A stretch of 64,000 nt of DNA from Lysobacter panacisoli (GTDB lineage: Bacteria; Pseudomonadota; Gammaproteobacteria; Xanthomonadales; Xanthomonadaceae). A program made the translations under genes and the position numbers. The notes under the pieces were generated by a model. That model worked only from the letters and a program-made list of their open reading frames with translations, did not search any database and was not told the origin of the DNA. Positions 19,286 through 28,778 of the stretch are shown here, in pieces (positions within the stretch are counted from its first letter, which is position 1; every line of letters starts with the position of its first letter). The DNA is taken from positions 930,001 through 994,000 of the forward strand of contig NZ_VLNU01000001.1 of NCBI RefSeq assembly GCF_009765165.1, in the 5' to 3' direction.

Positions 19286-19309
19286 TCCATCGCCAGCGCG
19301 CACGACCGG

Positions 19310-19332
19310 AACCCCGCGGAAACGCGGGGTTT
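19310..19332. terminator. Intrinsic terminator after adenosine kinase
   Basis: AACCCCGCG-GAAA-CGCGGGGTT, a nine-pair stem closed by a GNRA tetraloop and followed by a short T-run. It sits between the convergent adenosine kinase and ybaK-like genes and may serve both strands. Confidence 0.8.
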
Positions 19333-19348
19333 CGCGTTTGTGCGCCGC

Positions 19349-19816
19349 TCACATCATGTGCGCGAGCCAGAGCATCTCCGGCGCGGCAAGGCGTTCGAAC
19401 TCCGTGTACGGCATGCGCACCACTTCGGTGTGGTTGCCGGCGTTGAACGCGATCTCGTCCTGGTGCGCCAGGCGCGAATCGATGTACACCGGCATGCCGT
19501 AGAGGTGCCCGAACGGCGGCATCGCGCCCGGTTCGCAATCGGGGAACGCGCCGCGGAATTCGGTTTCCTCGGCAAGCTCGACGGGAACACCGCCCAGCGC
19601 TAGCGAGAGGCGATACAGATCGGCGCGGTACGCCGCCGGCATCACCACCATCGCCAGCCTGCCATCGGTCTTGATCATCACCGTTTTGGCGAAATGGTTG
19701 GGCTCCACACGCACCGCCGATGCGGTCTCGTGCGCGGTGACCGTGCGTGGATGCGTGAGCGTCGTGTACGGCGTGTGCCCCGCATCGAGCAGGTTGTGCA
19801 GTCTCGGGGAGAGCAT
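19349..19816 (-). CDS. YbaK/EbsC-family aminoacyl-tRNA deacylase
   Basis: Cytoplasmic trans-editing protein of 155 residues of the YbaK/ProX superfamily, which hydrolyses mischarged tRNAs. The domain runs through AVRVEPNHFAKTVMIKTDG, whose lysine is the conserved catalytic residue, to GNHTEVVRMPYTEFERL. The start at 19816 is selected because GGAGG stands five bases upstream. Length fits the free-standing editing proteins. Which tRNA it edits (Cys/Ala-tRNAPro or another) cannot be told from sequence. It stands alone, 165 bases after the small membrane protein gene. Confidence 0.82.
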   Translation of the reverse strand: MLSPRLHNLLDAGHTPYTTLTHPRTVTAHETASAVRVEPNHFAKTVMIKTDGRLAMVVMPAAYRADLYRLSLALGGVPVELAEETEFRGAFPDCEPGAMPPFGHLYGMPVYIDSRLAHQDEIAFNAGNHTEVVRMPYTEFERLAAPEMLWLAHMM

Positions 19817-19981
19817 GGCGTCCTCCACCCGGCGCCGGCTGCGCTCCGTTCGCGGCCGCGTCGCGACGTGGATCGGCGCGGCATTCCGTTCCGCGCGCCC
19901 GATGCACGGACGAAGCCGGCATCGGTTCCGACTCTACGTTCCACGGCGTAAGGCGCGTGTGCACGCGCGCGCCCTGCTCGT

Positions 19982-20224
19982 TCAGCCCGGGCGATAGTCG
20001 CTCGCCGCCCGCTCCAGCCACGCCGGCAGGTCGCGACGTCGCACGCGGTCGCGCCGCGCCTGCGCCAGCCGCGCGAGCATGTATGCGCGCTTGCCTTCGT
20101 CCTCGCCCGCAAGGCGCAACGCCAGGTCGCGATCCATCCAGCCGCGGATCTTCCAGTACAGCCCCGCATGCAGCGCGACCACCAGCACGGTGGTGACCGC
20201 GACGATGACGTAGGCAGTGTTCAC
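19982..20224 (-). CDS. Small membrane protein (hypothetical)
   Basis: An 80-residue protein with one N-terminal helix (MNTAYVIVAVTTVLVVALHA) followed by a strongly charged Arg/Asp/Glu-rich tail. It uses a GTG start at 20224 and lies 19 bases after the lipoprotein gene, so it is probably the last member of the M1-peptidase operon. I recognise no family. An inner-membrane anchor with a cytoplasmic basic tail is the simplest reading. Confidence 0.55.
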   Translation of the reverse strand: MNTAYVIVAVTTVLVVALHAGLYWKIRGWMDRDLALRLAGEDEGKRAYMLARLAQARRDRVRRRDLPAWLERAASDYRPG

Positions 20225-20243
20225 GCGGCGATCCGCACGGCGT

Positions 20244-20981
20244 TCAATTCCACTTCGGCATCTTCGACGGATCCAGTCCGCCCACTTCGAACACCGCGGC
20301 ACGCGTGCCGCCGGCCTTCACCGGGAACTCTATGGCGATGACCTTCGCGCCCTTCACGGTCTTCCACAGCATCTTCTCGTCCTCGATGAACATCGCGATC
20401 GCCTCGTCGGTCTTCGGGCGGCTCGCATCCACCGGCTTCGGCGCGGCGTCGTCGACTTTCAGCTTCACCTTGCAGCCGCCGTAGCAGTCGAAGTCGCCCG
20501 CCTCCAGCACGAGGTAGCTGCTGCGACCCCAGTCGGGACGGTCGCGGAAGATCAGTTGCACCGGTCGTGCTCCGCTGCCGTCGGTGTCGACGTACTCCTT
20601 CGCGTAGATCGATGCGGACACCTGGTCGCCACCCTTCACCGGCTGCGACTGGTAAGTCCACAGCGCGGCGGTGCGGCGCTGCTCGCGTGCCTGCGCGGCC
20701 TTGTCCTTCACCTCGTTGTAGCGCTCTTCGATGCTGGCGAACGCGGCGCTGGCGGGATACTTCGCGGCCAGCACGTCGCCGTGCGCGCGGGCGAGCTCCC
20801 AGTTCTGTTTGCCGTACTCGGTTTCGAAGGAGCGGGCCATCTCGGCGGCGGCCTGTTCCTGCGCGGCCGCCTGCGCGGCGGCTTCGGCCTTGGGGTCCTG
20901 CGCGGGCTGGCAGGCACCCAGCATCAGTGCGAACAGCAATAAGACAATGGCGTCGGTTCGCGAACCAGCGGTGCGTTTCAT
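20244..20981 (-). CDS. Putative lipoprotein of unknown function
   Basis: Exported protein of 245 residues with a lipoprotein signal (FALMLGACQPAQ; lipidated Cys at about residue 24), an Ala/Gln/Glu-rich helical stretch (about 30-110) and a beta-rich C-terminal half with the CYGGC pair. The ATG at 20981 overlaps the stop of the upstream hydrolase as ATGA, so the two are coupled. I do not recognise the family and give no function. Confidence 0.75.
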   Translation of the reverse strand: MKRTAGSRTDAIVLLLFALMLGACQPAQDPKAEAAAQAAAQEQAAAEMARSFETEYGKQNWELARAHGDVLAAKYPASAAFASIEERYNEVKDKAAQAREQRRTAALWTYQSQPVKGGDQVSASIYAKEYVDTDGSGARPVQLIFRDRPDWGRSSYLVLEAGDFDCYGGCKVKLKVDDAAPKPVDASRPKTDEAIAMFIEDEKMLWKTVKGAKVIAIEFPVKAGGTRAAVFEVGGLDPSKMPKWN

Positions 20982-21946
20982 CGTGCTCTTCCTCGTTCGA
21001 TCAGCAGGGTCGCGGCCATCGCGACCGCATCGGGTTGTTCGACCAGCGACATGTGCCCGCAACCGTCGAGCATCACGCGCGTGGCCTGCGGAATCTTCTG
21101 CGCATACAGCGCCAGCGCACTGGCGTCGATCACCGCGTCCTGCCGGCACCACAACAGCAGCGCAGGCTGGCGGATGTCCGCTGCGACTTCGCCCGGAAGG
21201 AAGCGTTCGTCGCTGCGACCGATGCGGTCGAGCACGCGCTGCTCGAACGCCGCGTCCGCCTTTCGTCGCGCGATGTAGATGCGGTCCACCGGCCACGGAA
21301 TCGTCGGCTTCGCCTTCGCGTCGTAGAACACCGTGTCGAGGTAGCGCGCGAGCGTCGCTTCGTCGCTCACGCCGAAGGGATTGCGTCCGGCCAGCACCTC
21401 GATGCCGAAGCGGTTGTCGCGGAAACGCACGCCGGCGGCATCGATCAGGCCCACGCGCGCGACGTCATCGGGATGGCGCGCCGCAGTCAGCGCGGTGATA
21501 CCGCCCCCCATCGAATGGCCGAGCAGGACGACGCTGCGCCCCGGCGCGACAGTGCGGATGAAGTGGGCCACGCGCTCGCTCTGTGCGAGGAATCCGTAAT
21601 CGGCGCCGGCGATGCGCTCGCTCTCGCCCCAGCCGGGAAGGTCGGGAATCACTAGCCGGTATCGCCCGCGCAGCTGGCGCGCGACGGGATACCAGTTCTC
21701 CTTGCTGCCGGTGAAGCCGTGCAGCATCACCACGACCGGTGCGTCGGCGGGCGCGTCGTCGTTGAAGGCGTACACCCATCGGTGATCGCCGACCTGCACG
21801 CTCGCCTTCGACAGATGCGCGGCGATGCGCTGGCGGGTGAAGTCGCCGGAGATGATCGCGTAGGGGTTGTGCCACAACAGTGCCGCGCCCGACAGCAACG
21901 CGGCCGCCACGAGGGCGGCCGCGAGCCTGGAACGCGTGATGCGCAT
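20978..21946 (-). CDS. Alpha/beta hydrolase (membrane-anchored or exported)
   Basis: Esterase- or lipase-like alpha/beta hydrolase of 322 residues. The N-terminal hydrophobic segment (about 7-25) may be a signal anchor. HGFTG (76-80) forms the oxyanion hole, GHSMGG gives nucleophile Ser145, WCRQDAVID the acid and GCGHMS the histidine. It resembles the lipase-1/MhpC-like group; the substrate is unknown. It starts seven bases after the M1 peptidase gene and overlaps the next lipoprotein gene by four bases. Confidence 0.85.
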   Translation of the reverse strand: MRITRSRLAAALVAAALLSGAALLWHNPYAIISGDFTRQRIAAHLSKASVQVGDHRWVYAFNDDAPADAPVVVMLHGFTGSKENWYPVARQLRGRYRLVIPDLPGWGESERIAGADYGFLAQSERVAHFIRTVAPGRSVVLLGHSMGGGITALTAARHPDDVARVGLIDAAGVRFRDNRFGIEVLAGRNPFGVSDEATLARYLDTVFYDAKAKPTIPWPVDRIYIARRKADAAFEQRVLDRIGRSDERFLPGEVAADIRQPALLLWCRQDAVIDASALALYAQKIPQATRVMLDGCGHMSLVEQPDAVAMAATLLIERGRAR

Positions 21947-21952
21947 GCGCGC

Positions 21953-23908
21953 TTACTTCGCCGGCGCAGGTCCGGTGGCGGCCTGCTTCGCCTTGGCGAT
22001 GGTCTCCTCGACCGAGGCGGTGGTGATCGGGTGGTAGCCCGGTCGCGCCTTGGCGAAGGTCGTCTCGGCCAGCTTCAGACCGTCCGGCGTTTTCACCAGT
22101 TCGGCGTAGGTCGGCATGATCAGCTTGCGACGGCCGACGCGCGAGATGAACTCGGCCGCGGCAGTGTTGGCCTGCCCGTAACCGCTGCGCACCGCCAGCG
22201 GATACCAGCGCTGTGCGATCTCGCCGTTCGGCGTACCGGTGAAGTGGTAGGCCTTGTCGAGCGCGGCGAGCTGTTCGCTGCTCAGCTTCTCCGGCATGCC
22301 ATCGATGAAGTGCACCCATTCCTGCGTGCTCCACTTCGCCGTGGCATCGGCGGCGGGCAGCGTGCCGTTGTCGAGCCACGCCTTGCGCGCGGCATCGACC
22401 GCGTCGAAACGCGGCGACAGGGTCTTCGGCGCGCTGGCCGGCACGCCCGGCTGGTAGATCCACTCGTCCAGCTCGGCCTCGGTGACCTTGCCCGGATGCT
22501 TGTCGAGCAGGTTGGCCTTGGCGTACTCGATGAACTTCGTCGTCGGGATCGACTGGAACGCGAAGTGGTTGAAGTATTCCTTCAGGAACGGATCGAACAC
22601 GTCGCGGCCGTAGCGCTCCTCGAGGAACTGCAGGAACCATGCGCCCTTGGTGTAGACCGTCGAGCTGCTCGCGCCATCCGGATCGGCCAGCGTGCCCGGG
22701 CGCAGCGCCAACACCTGCAGCTTGGGATCGATTTCCTTGTACTCGGCGGCCAGCTCGTTGCGCGAGATGACCTTCTCCATGTCGGCCGCTTCCTTGCCGT
22801 ACAGGTCCTCGACGATGCGGTTCTCGACGTAGCTGGTGAAGCCCTCGTTGAGCCAGCCGTCCTTCGGCGTGGAGAACGTCACCAGGTTGCCCGACCAGCT
22901 GTGCGCCAGTTCATGCGCCACCAGTGAGACCAGCGACTTGTCGCCCACGATCACCGTCGGTGTGGCGAAGGTCAGGCGCGGGTTCTCCATGCCGCCGTAC
23001 GGGAACGACGGCGGCAGCACGAGGATGTCGTAGCGCTCCCAGCGATACGGACCGTACAGGCGCTCGGCCGTCTGCATCATCTTGTCGGTGTCGGCGAACT
23101 CGTCGGTGGCCTTCTTGACCATGCCCGGCTCGGCCCACACGCCGGCGCGATCGCTGATCGGCTGGAAGGTGAGGTCGCCCGCGGCGATCGCCAGCAGGTA
23201 CGACGGGATCTTCTGCGGCATCTTGAACGTGTAGTCGCCGTCGCGCGCCGCCTTGGGATCGTTGTCGGCGCTCATCAGCACCATCGCGTCCTGCGGCGAG
23301 GTGACGTGCGCGGTGTAGGTGAAGCGCACCTGCGGCGTGTCCTGCAGCGGCACCCACGAACGCGCGTGGATCTGCTGCGACTGGCTGAACATGAAGGGCG
23401 TCTTCTTGCCCTGGGTCATCTCCGGCGTCAGCCACTGCAGGCCCGAAGCGTCGGGCGAGGTGTGGTAGGTGACGCGGATGCGCGGATTGCGCTGCGGCGT
23501 CTCGATGGTGAGCTTGCTGCCCAGCACCTTGTCCTTGTCGGCCAGCGCGAACTTCAGGTCGTCCCACTTGCCGTCGGCGCGCTCGCCCACGACTTTCTCG
23601 ATCGTGATGTCGCGGGTGTCGAGGATCAGCTGGGTGGCCTTCGGATCGGTCCAGTCGAGCGTGTAGGTCGCGCTGCCGGCGAGTTCCTTCTTGTCGAAGT
23701 CGACCTTCAGCTCCAGCGCCAGGTCGTTGATGCGGACCTTGGCCGGCTCGGAGTACGAATACTCGTCGACTTCGGCGACGGCCTTCTGGTCGGCGGCGGC
23801 CACGGCGGCCTCCTTGGTGGCGGTGTCGGCCGGAGCCGTCGCGTCGCGCGAGCAGCCGGCGGCGGCCAGGGCAGCGACGAGGCAGAGGGACAGGATCGAA
23901 GGACGCAT
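21953..23908 (-). CDS. M1-family metallopeptidase (LTA4-hydrolase-like), lipoprotein
   Basis: Zinc aminopeptidase of 651 residues. The N-terminus is a lipoprotein signal (ALAAAGCS, Cys19), so it acts in the periplasm or at the outer membrane. The M1 substrate motif GGMEN is at 305-309 and the zinc site is H332-E333-x2-H336 with E355 (HELAHSW and NEGF). A C-terminal helical leukotriene-A4-hydrolase-type domain follows from about 470. It is probably a broad N-terminal peptidase. It leads an apparent operon with the hydrolase, the lipoprotein and the small membrane protein. Confidence 0.93.
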   Translation of the reverse strand: MRPSILSLCLVAALAAAGCSRDATAPADTATKEAAVAAADQKAVAEVDEYSYSEPAKVRINDLALELKVDFDKKELAGSATYTLDWTDPKATQLILDTRDITIEKVVGERADGKWDDLKFALADKDKVLGSKLTIETPQRNPRIRVTYHTSPDASGLQWLTPEMTQGKKTPFMFSQSQQIHARSWVPLQDTPQVRFTYTAHVTSPQDAMVLMSADNDPKAARDGDYTFKMPQKIPSYLLAIAAGDLTFQPISDRAGVWAEPGMVKKATDEFADTDKMMQTAERLYGPYRWERYDILVLPPSFPYGGMENPRLTFATPTVIVGDKSLVSLVAHELAHSWSGNLVTFSTPKDGWLNEGFTSYVENRIVEDLYGKEAADMEKVISRNELAAEYKEIDPKLQVLALRPGTLADPDGASSSTVYTKGAWFLQFLEERYGRDVFDPFLKEYFNHFAFQSIPTTKFIEYAKANLLDKHPGKVTEAELDEWIYQPGVPASAPKTLSPRFDAVDAARKAWLDNGTLPAADATAKWSTQEWVHFIDGMPEKLSSEQLAALDKAYHFTGTPNGEIAQRWYPLAVRSGYGQANTAAAEFISRVGRRKLIMPTYAELVKTPDGLKLAETTFAKARPGYHPITTASVEETIAKAKQAATGPAPAK

Positions 23909-24043
23909 GCGGTAGACCAGGTCTGACGGGTGAGCGGCCGAGTTTAGCGCCTCCGCCGCGCCCGTTCTCGGGGGCCTGGCTCACAGTCCCGCAGGAGCCG
24001 GTGCCGGTCGTCGGCTCGCCGCGAAGTGCCGGATCGCGCCACA

Positions 24044-24127
24044 CGTAGCCCGGGTAAGCGCAGCGCACCCGGGGCTTCGGCCGGCATGGAACAAGCCGGG
24101 TGCGGCGTGCCGCCTTACCCGGGCTAC
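24044..24127. repeat. Long imperfect palindrome with CGTAGCCCGGGTAAG ends
   Basis: The left arm (24044-24072) and right arm (24096-24127) are near-complementary: both ends read CGTAGCCCGGGTAAG and both inner parts carry GCACCCGG / CCGGGTGC. The 84-bp unit can fold into one long hairpin. It lies alone in the 252-base gap between ubiE and the M1 peptidase gene. It looks like a REP- or MITE-like element; similar GTAG-headed units occur in related bacteria, but I name no published family with certainty. Confidence 0.75.
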
Positions 24128-24160
24128 GAACCTGCCAGACGAGGGAAAGCTTGCCTGCGC

Positions 24161-24946
24161 TTACACCTTGTAGCCGGTATGGATCGCCACGATCCCCGCC
24201 GACAGGTTGCGGTAGTCGCAGCGCGCGAAGCCCGCCGCCTGCATCATCGACTTCAGTTCGTCCTGCGGCGGGTGCTTGCGGATGCTCTCGGCCAGGTACT
24301 GGTAGCTGTCGGCGTCGTTCGCGAACAGCTTGCCCAGGCGCGGCAGCACCTTGAAGGAATGGAAGTCGTAGATCGGCTTGAACCACTCCGCCTTCACTTC
24401 CGAGAACTCCAGCACGCGCGCCTGCCCGCCGACCTTGAGCACGCGATGCATCTCGCGCAGCGCGGCGTCCTTGTCGGTGACGTTGCGCAGGCCGAAGGCG
24501 ATGGTCACGAGATCGAACGAGCCATCCGGGAACGGCAGCTTCTCGGCATTCATCTGCACGTATTCGAAGCCGCCGACCTTGCCCATGTCGGTCATGCGGT
24601 CGCGGCCGACGCGCAGCATCGCGCCGTTGATGTCGCCCAGTACGATGCTGCCCGCCCCGCCCACGCGGTCGCGCAGCAGCAGTGCGATGTCGCCGGTGCC
24701 GCCGGCGAGGTCGAGCACGCGATCGCCACGCTTCACCTGGCAGGTGCCGACGAAGTAACGCTTCCACACGCGGTGGACGCCCATCGACATCAGGTCGTTC
24801 ATCAGGTCGTACTTGCCTGCGACCGATGAAAACACTTCGGCGACGAGCTTCTGCTTCTCGCCGGTGGGCACGTCGCGGAAGCCGAAATGGGTGGTGCCGG
24901 ACGTGTTGCCGGAGTTGGCGTCTGACTTCGGGCTGGGGGCGTTCAT
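24161..24946 (-). CDS. ubiE: Demethylmenaquinone / 2-methoxy-6-polyprenyl-1,4-benzoquinol methyltransferase
   Basis: Class I SAM-dependent C-methyltransferase of 261 residues in ubiquinone (and, where present, menaquinone) biosynthesis. Motif I is [14 protein letters not shown]; family signatures are [18 protein letters not shown] near the N-terminus and [26 protein letters not shown]. The C-terminus has [13 protein letters not shown], the usual UbiE ending. The start at 24946 gives the normal length plus a short polar N-terminal tail. It is divergent from the EmrBA pump genes across 90 bases. Confidence 0.96.
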   Translation of the reverse strand: MNAPSPKSDANSGNTSGTTHFGFRDVPTGEKQKLVAEVFSSVAGKYDLMNDLMSMGVHRVWKRYFVGTCQVKRGDRVLDLAGGTGDIALLLRDRVGGAGSIVLGDINGAMLRVGRDRMTDMGKVGGFEYVQMNAEKLPFPDGSFDLVTIAFGLRNVTDKDAALREMHRVLKVGGQARVLEFSEVKAEWFKPIYDFHSFKVLPRLGKLFANDADSYQYLAESIRKHPPQDELKSMMQAAGFARCDYRNLSAGIVAIHTGYKV

Positions 24947-25036
24947 GCGGCGATTATCGCACCCCGTGCGAGAATTCACCGCCGCCGGCCGCGGGCATTG
25001 CGCCGGAGCTTCATGCCCCAGGAGGTCCCCGCGCCG

Positions 25037-26695
25037 ATGAGCCGCTACGCGCCGCGCGAATGGCAGCCGCACGAGCGGCCCGCCCTGCCGGGATCGCCCT
25101 CGACCCCGCTGCACTCGCCCTCGCGCCGCCTGGCGTTCTTCGTGGTCGGCGTGCTGGTGGGCATCACCGGCGGCCTCGGCAATGCGCTGGTCACCGCCAA
25201 CCTGATCAACCTGCAGGGCTCGCTCGGCGCGACCCAGGCCGAGGTCGCGTGGCTTCCGGCCGCATACGTGATGACCAACGTGTCGGCGAACCTGATCCTG
25301 GTGAAGTTCCGCCAGCAGTTCGGATTGCGCGCGTTCACGGAGTTCTTCCTCACTCTGTACGCGCTGGTCGCGTTCGCGCACCTGTTCGTGCATGGACTGG
25401 GCTCGGCGATCGCGGCGCGCGCCGCGCATGGCGTCGCCGCCGCGGCGCTGAGCACGCTCGGCCTGTACTACACGATGCAGGCGTTCCCGGCTGCACACCG
25501 ACTGCGCGGACTGGTGATCGGCATCGGCGTGTCGCAGCTTGCCTTGCCGCTGGCGCGCATCTTCTCGGCGGAGCTGCTCGAGTTCGGCGAATGGCGCGGG
25601 CTCTACCTCTTCGAGCTGGGCCTGGCGCTGCTGTCGCTGGCCGGTGTGCTGATGCTGCGGTTGCCACCGAGCGATCGCATGCGCGTGTTCGAGAAGCTCG
25701 ACTTCGCCACCTTCGCCCTGTTCGCGCCCGGCATCGCCCTGTTGTGCGCGGTGTTGTCGCTCGGCCGCATCGACTGGTGGTTCGACGCACCGTGGCTGGG
25801 CTGGTCGCTGGCCGGCTCGATCGTGCTGCTCACCGGCGCGTTCGCGGTCGAACACTTCCGCGCCAATCCGCTGATCAACACGCGCTGGCTCGCGAGCGGG
25901 ACGATGGTGCGGCTGGTCGTGTCGGTGGTCCTCATCCGCATCGCGCTGTCGGAGCAGAGCACGGGCGCGGTGGGCTTCCTGCAGGCGTTGGGCCTCACCA
26001 ACGACCAGATGCACGGGATGTTCGCGATGGTGTTCCTGGGCTGCCTGATGGGCATCGTCGCCAGTGCGCTGACCATCCGTCCCAACCGCATGATCATTCC
26101 TTCGACGATCGCCCTTGGCTGCATCGCGGTCGGCGCGCTGCTCGACACGCATTCCACCAGCCTCACGCGCCCGGCGGACATGTACCTGAGCCAGTTCCTG
26201 ATCGGCTTCGGCAGCACGTATTTCCTCGGCCCGGCGATGGTGCTGGGCATGGGCCAGGTGATCGGCCAGCCGCGCAACCTGATCACGTTCGTGGTGCTGT
26301 TCGGCATGGCGCAGAACCTCGGCGGCCTGTTCGGCAGCGCGGCGCTGGGCACGTTCCAGACCGTGCGCGAGAAGTTCCACTCCAGCCAGCTGGTCGAACA
26401 CCTGACCCTGATGGACCCGCAGGTCGCCGCGCACGTGCAGTCGGGCGCGAACGCCTACGCGCCGGCGATCGTCGATCCCGCGCTGCGCAACGCGCAGGGA
26501 GTGCGCGCGCTCGGCGCGGCGGCTTCACGCGAAGCCAACGTGCTGGCCTACAACGATGTCTTCATGGCGATCGCCGCGGTCGCGCTGCTCACGATGGCGT
26601 GGATGCTCGTGCATCGACTGAGCCTGGCGCGCCGCGACCGGCTCGCCGCACGCGCGGCTGCCGCCGCTTCCCCAACGCCTTCGCCTGCCGCATGA
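25037..26695 (+). CDS. MFS transporter, DHA2 (EmrB-like) family
   Basis: Inner-membrane drug:proton antiporter of 552 residues with about 14 hydrophobic helices, of the type that pairs with an HlyD-like adaptor. The N-terminal cytoplasmic tail is followed by the helix with [15 protein letters not shown]. The start at 25037 is chosen because GGAGGT lies ten bases upstream; two earlier ATGs lack it. The stop overlaps the adaptor start as ATGA. A TolC-like channel must come from elsewhere in the genome. Substrate range is not predictable. Confidence 0.88.
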   Translation: MSRYAPREWQPHERPALPGSPSTPLHSPSRRLAFFVVGVLVGITGGLGNALVTANLINLQGSLGATQAEVAWLPAAYVMTNVSANLILVKFRQQFGLRAFTEFFLTLYALVAFAHLFVHGLGSAIAARAAHGVAAAALSTLGLYYTMQAFPAAHRLRGLVIGIGVSQLALPLARIFSAELLEFGEWRGLYLFELGLALLSLAGVLMLRLPPSDRMRVFEKLDFATFALFAPGIALLCAVLSLGRIDWWFDAPWLGWSLAGSIVLLTGAFAVEHFRANPLINTRWLASGTMVRLVVSVVLIRIALSEQSTGAVGFLQALGLTNDQMHGMFAMVFLGCLMGIVASALTIRPNRMIIPSTIALGCIAVGALLDTHSTSLTRPADMYLSQFLIGFGSTYFLGPAMVLGMGQVIGQPRNLITFVVLFGMAQNLGGLFGSAALGTFQTVREKFHSSQLVEHLTLMDPQVAAHVQSGANAYAPAIVDPALRNAQGVRALGAAASREANVLAYNDVFMAIAAVALLTMAWMLVHRLSLARRDRLAARAAAAASPTPSPAA

Positions 26696-27783
26696 ACACA
26701 ACGACGACCGACCCCGCCACTCCCGCTTCGCAAGCCCGCCAACGCCGACGGCGCTGGCAGATGGCGGGCTTCGCGGCGATCGCGGTGGTCGGCGCATTGG
26801 TGGTGCTGTACGCGTGGCACCTGCCGCCGTTCCGCACCACGATCCAGAGCACCGAGAACGCTACCGTGCGCGGGCAGGTGACGATCATCTCGCCGCAGCT
26901 CGGCGGCTACATCACCGCCGTGCCCGTGCAGGATTTCCAGCACGTGAAGAAGGGCCAGCTGCTGGTGCAGATCGACGACCGCATCTACCGGCAGCGACTG
27001 GAGCAGGCACAGGCGCAGCTGCAGAGCCAACAGGCCGCGCTCGCCAACGCGCAGCAGCAGCGACGCAGTGCTCAAGCGGGCGTGCTGCAGAGCGAGGCGT
27101 CGATCCGCGATGCACAGGCGCAGGCGCAAAAGACCCGCGCCGACCTCGCCCGCGTCGAGCCGTTGGTGACGCAACAGCTGCTGTCGCAGGCCGATCGCGA
27201 CCAGGCGCGCGCGGCCAGCACGCAGGCGCAGGCGGGCGTCGCGCAGGCGCAGGCCGGGCTGGAGATCGCTCGCCAGAACGTGCAGAGCGTCGAGGTGAAC
27301 ATGGGCGCGCTGGACGCCGCGGTCGCCAATGCGCAGGCCGCGATACGGCTGGCCCGCATCGACCTCGACAACACCCGCGTGCGCGCGCCACGCGACGGCC
27401 AGCTGGGACAGGTGCCGGTGCGCCTGGGCGCCTACGTCAATCCGGGCACGCAGTTGATGGCGCTGGTGCCCGAACGCCTGTGGGTGGTGGCGAACATGAA
27501 GGAAACGCAGATGGCGCGCGTGCGCATCGGCCAGCCCGTCCGCTTCACCGTCGACGCGCTCGCCAACGCGGCATTGCGCGGACGCGTGGAGGAGATCTCG
27601 CCCGCGACCGGTTCGGAGTTCAGCGTGTTGCCGCCGGACAACGCGACCGGCAACTTCGTCAAGATCGCGCAGCGCATTCCGGTGAAGGTGTCGATCGACG
27701 CGGGACAACCGCTCAGCGCGCGGCTGAGCCCGGGCATGTCGGTGGTGGTGAGCATCGACACCGCGGGTGCGGACGATCCGTGA
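26692..27783 (+). CDS. HlyD-family periplasmic adaptor (EmrA-like)
   Basis: Membrane-fusion protein of 363 residues. One N-terminal anchor helix (about 24-42) precedes a biotinyl/lipoyl half-motif (VRGQVTIISPQLGGYITAV), a long Gln/Ala-rich coiled-coil hairpin (about 100-215) and the second lipoyl half (IRLARIDLDNTRVRAPRDG), then a beta-barrel domain (LWVVANMKETQMARVRIGQ). This matches EmrA/HlyD. The four-base overlap with the transporter indicates a two-gene pump operon, in emrB-emrA order rather than E. coli emrA-emrB. Confidence 0.9.
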   Translation: MNTTTTDPATPASQARQRRRRWQMAGFAAIAVVGALVVLYAWHLPPFRTTIQSTENATVRGQVTIISPQLGGYITAVPVQDFQHVKKGQLLVQIDDRIYRQRLEQAQAQLQSQQAALANAQQQRRSAQAGVLQSEASIRDAQAQAQKTRADLARVEPLVTQQLLSQADRDQARAASTQAQAGVAQAQAGLEIARQNVQSVEVNMGALDAAVANAQAAIRLARIDLDNTRVRAPRDGQLGQVPVRLGAYVNPGTQLMALVPERLWVVANMKETQMARVRIGQPVRFTVDALANAALRGRVEEISPATGSEFSVLPPDNATGNFVKIAQRIPVKVSIDAGQPLSARLSPGMSVVVSIDTAGADDP

Positions 27784-27817
27784 TCCGTTGCCGGTGTCCG
27801 GCTGGCATGATGCGCGG

Positions 27818-28312
27818 ATGAGCGCACCGCTTCCCACCATACGCTGGCAGGCCGTGCCCTTCCGCGAACTCGACATCGACACGCTGTACGCGCTGCTGCG
27901 CGTGCGCTCGGAGGTGTTCGTGGTCGAGCAGCAGTGCGTGTACCTCGATCCCGACGGCAAGGACCGCCATCCGGACACGCTGCACGTGCTCGGCTTCGCC
28001 GACGACGGTGCGATCGCCGGATACCTGCGCATCCTCGCGCCGGGACTGAGCTACCCGCAGGTGAGCTTCGGCCGCGTGCTGACCGCGCCGGCGTATCGCG
28101 GACGTGGCCTCGGCGATCCGATGATTGCCGCGGCACTCACGCACATCGACGCGCGCTGGCCCGGCGCCGATGTGCAGATCGGCGCGCAGGCGCATCTGCA
28201 GCCGTTCTACGCGCGCCACGGCTTCGCCCCGTCGTCTGAGCCCTACGTCGAGGACGGCATTCCCCACATCGACATGCTGCGCGCAGGCGCATCGACGGAG
28301 AACCCCGCATGA
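27818..28312 (+). CDS. GNAT-family N-acetyltransferase (ElaA-like)
   Basis: Cytoplasmic acetyltransferase of 164 residues similar to ElaA. It has the conserved N-terminal segment LYALLRVRSEVFVVEQQCVY, the acetyl-CoA loop RGRGLGDPMI and the C-terminal FYARHGFAP/EDGIPHIDM blocks. The substrate is unknown. The start at 27818 follows ElaA proteins. The stop overlaps the deaminase ATG as ATGA, so both are likely co-transcribed from a promoter 35 bases or more after the pump genes. Confidence 0.85.
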   Translation: MSAPLPTIRWQAVPFRELDIDTLYALLRVRSEVFVVEQQCVYLDPDGKDRHPDTLHVLGFADDGAIAGYLRILAPGLSYPQVSFGRVLTAPAYRGRGLGDPMIAAALTHIDARWPGADVQIGAQAHLQPFYARHGFAPSSEPYVEDGIPHIDMLRAGASTENPA

Positions 28313-28764
28313 TCGCCACGCCCGACTATCGCGCCCTGCTCGCCACCGCCGTCGAGGAAGCCCGCCAGGGACTCGCGGAGGGCGGCATCCCGATCGGCGC
28401 GGCGCTGTACCACGACGACGGACGCCTGCTCGGCTGCGGCCACAACCGCCGCATCCAGGAGAACGATCCGTCCGTGCACGGCGAGACCGACGCGTTCCGC
28501 AAGGCCGGACGCCAGCGCCGCTACCGCGACACGATCATGGTCACCACGCTCGCGCCGTGCTGGTACTGCAGCGGGCTGGTGCGGCAGTTCAACATCGGCA
28601 CGGTGGTGGTGGGCGAATCGGTGAATTTCCGCGGCGGCATCGACTGGCTGCGCGAGAACGGTGTCAAGGTGATCGACCTGGAAGACGCGTCGTGCATCCG
28701 CATGCTCGGCGACTGGATCGCGACCAATCCAGAGGTCTGGAACGAGGACATCGGCGAGGATTGA
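28309..28764 (+). CDS. Yeast-type cytosine deaminase-like zinc hydrolase
   Basis: Small CDA-fold deaminase of 151 residues. Zinc ligands are His57 (HGE, with proton shuttle Glu59) and the pair Cys84 and Cys87 (PCWYC). From memory of the family, the VVVGESVNFRGG and C-terminal WNEDIGED segments resemble Saccharomyces Fcy1, which converts cytosine to uracil, more than the large bacterial CodA amidohydrolase. Pyrimidine salvage is the likely role. It overlaps the acetyltransferase gene by four bases and is followed closely by a DUF5655 gene. Confidence 0.85.
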   Translation: MIATPDYRALLATAVEEARQGLAEGGIPIGAALYHDDGRLLGCGHNRRIQENDPSVHGETDAFRKAGRQRRYRDTIMVTTLAPCWYCSGLVRQFNIGTVVVGESVNFRGGIDWLRENGVKVIDLEDASCIRMLGDWIATNPEVWNEDIGED

Positions 28765-28778
28765 GCCGCGCCGACGCC

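Noticed and set aside
24947..26434. Minus-strand frame that would extend UbiE upstream to about 757 residues
   Set aside because: The added part is antisense to the EmrB-like gene and has no homology; UbiE has its normal start at 24946.
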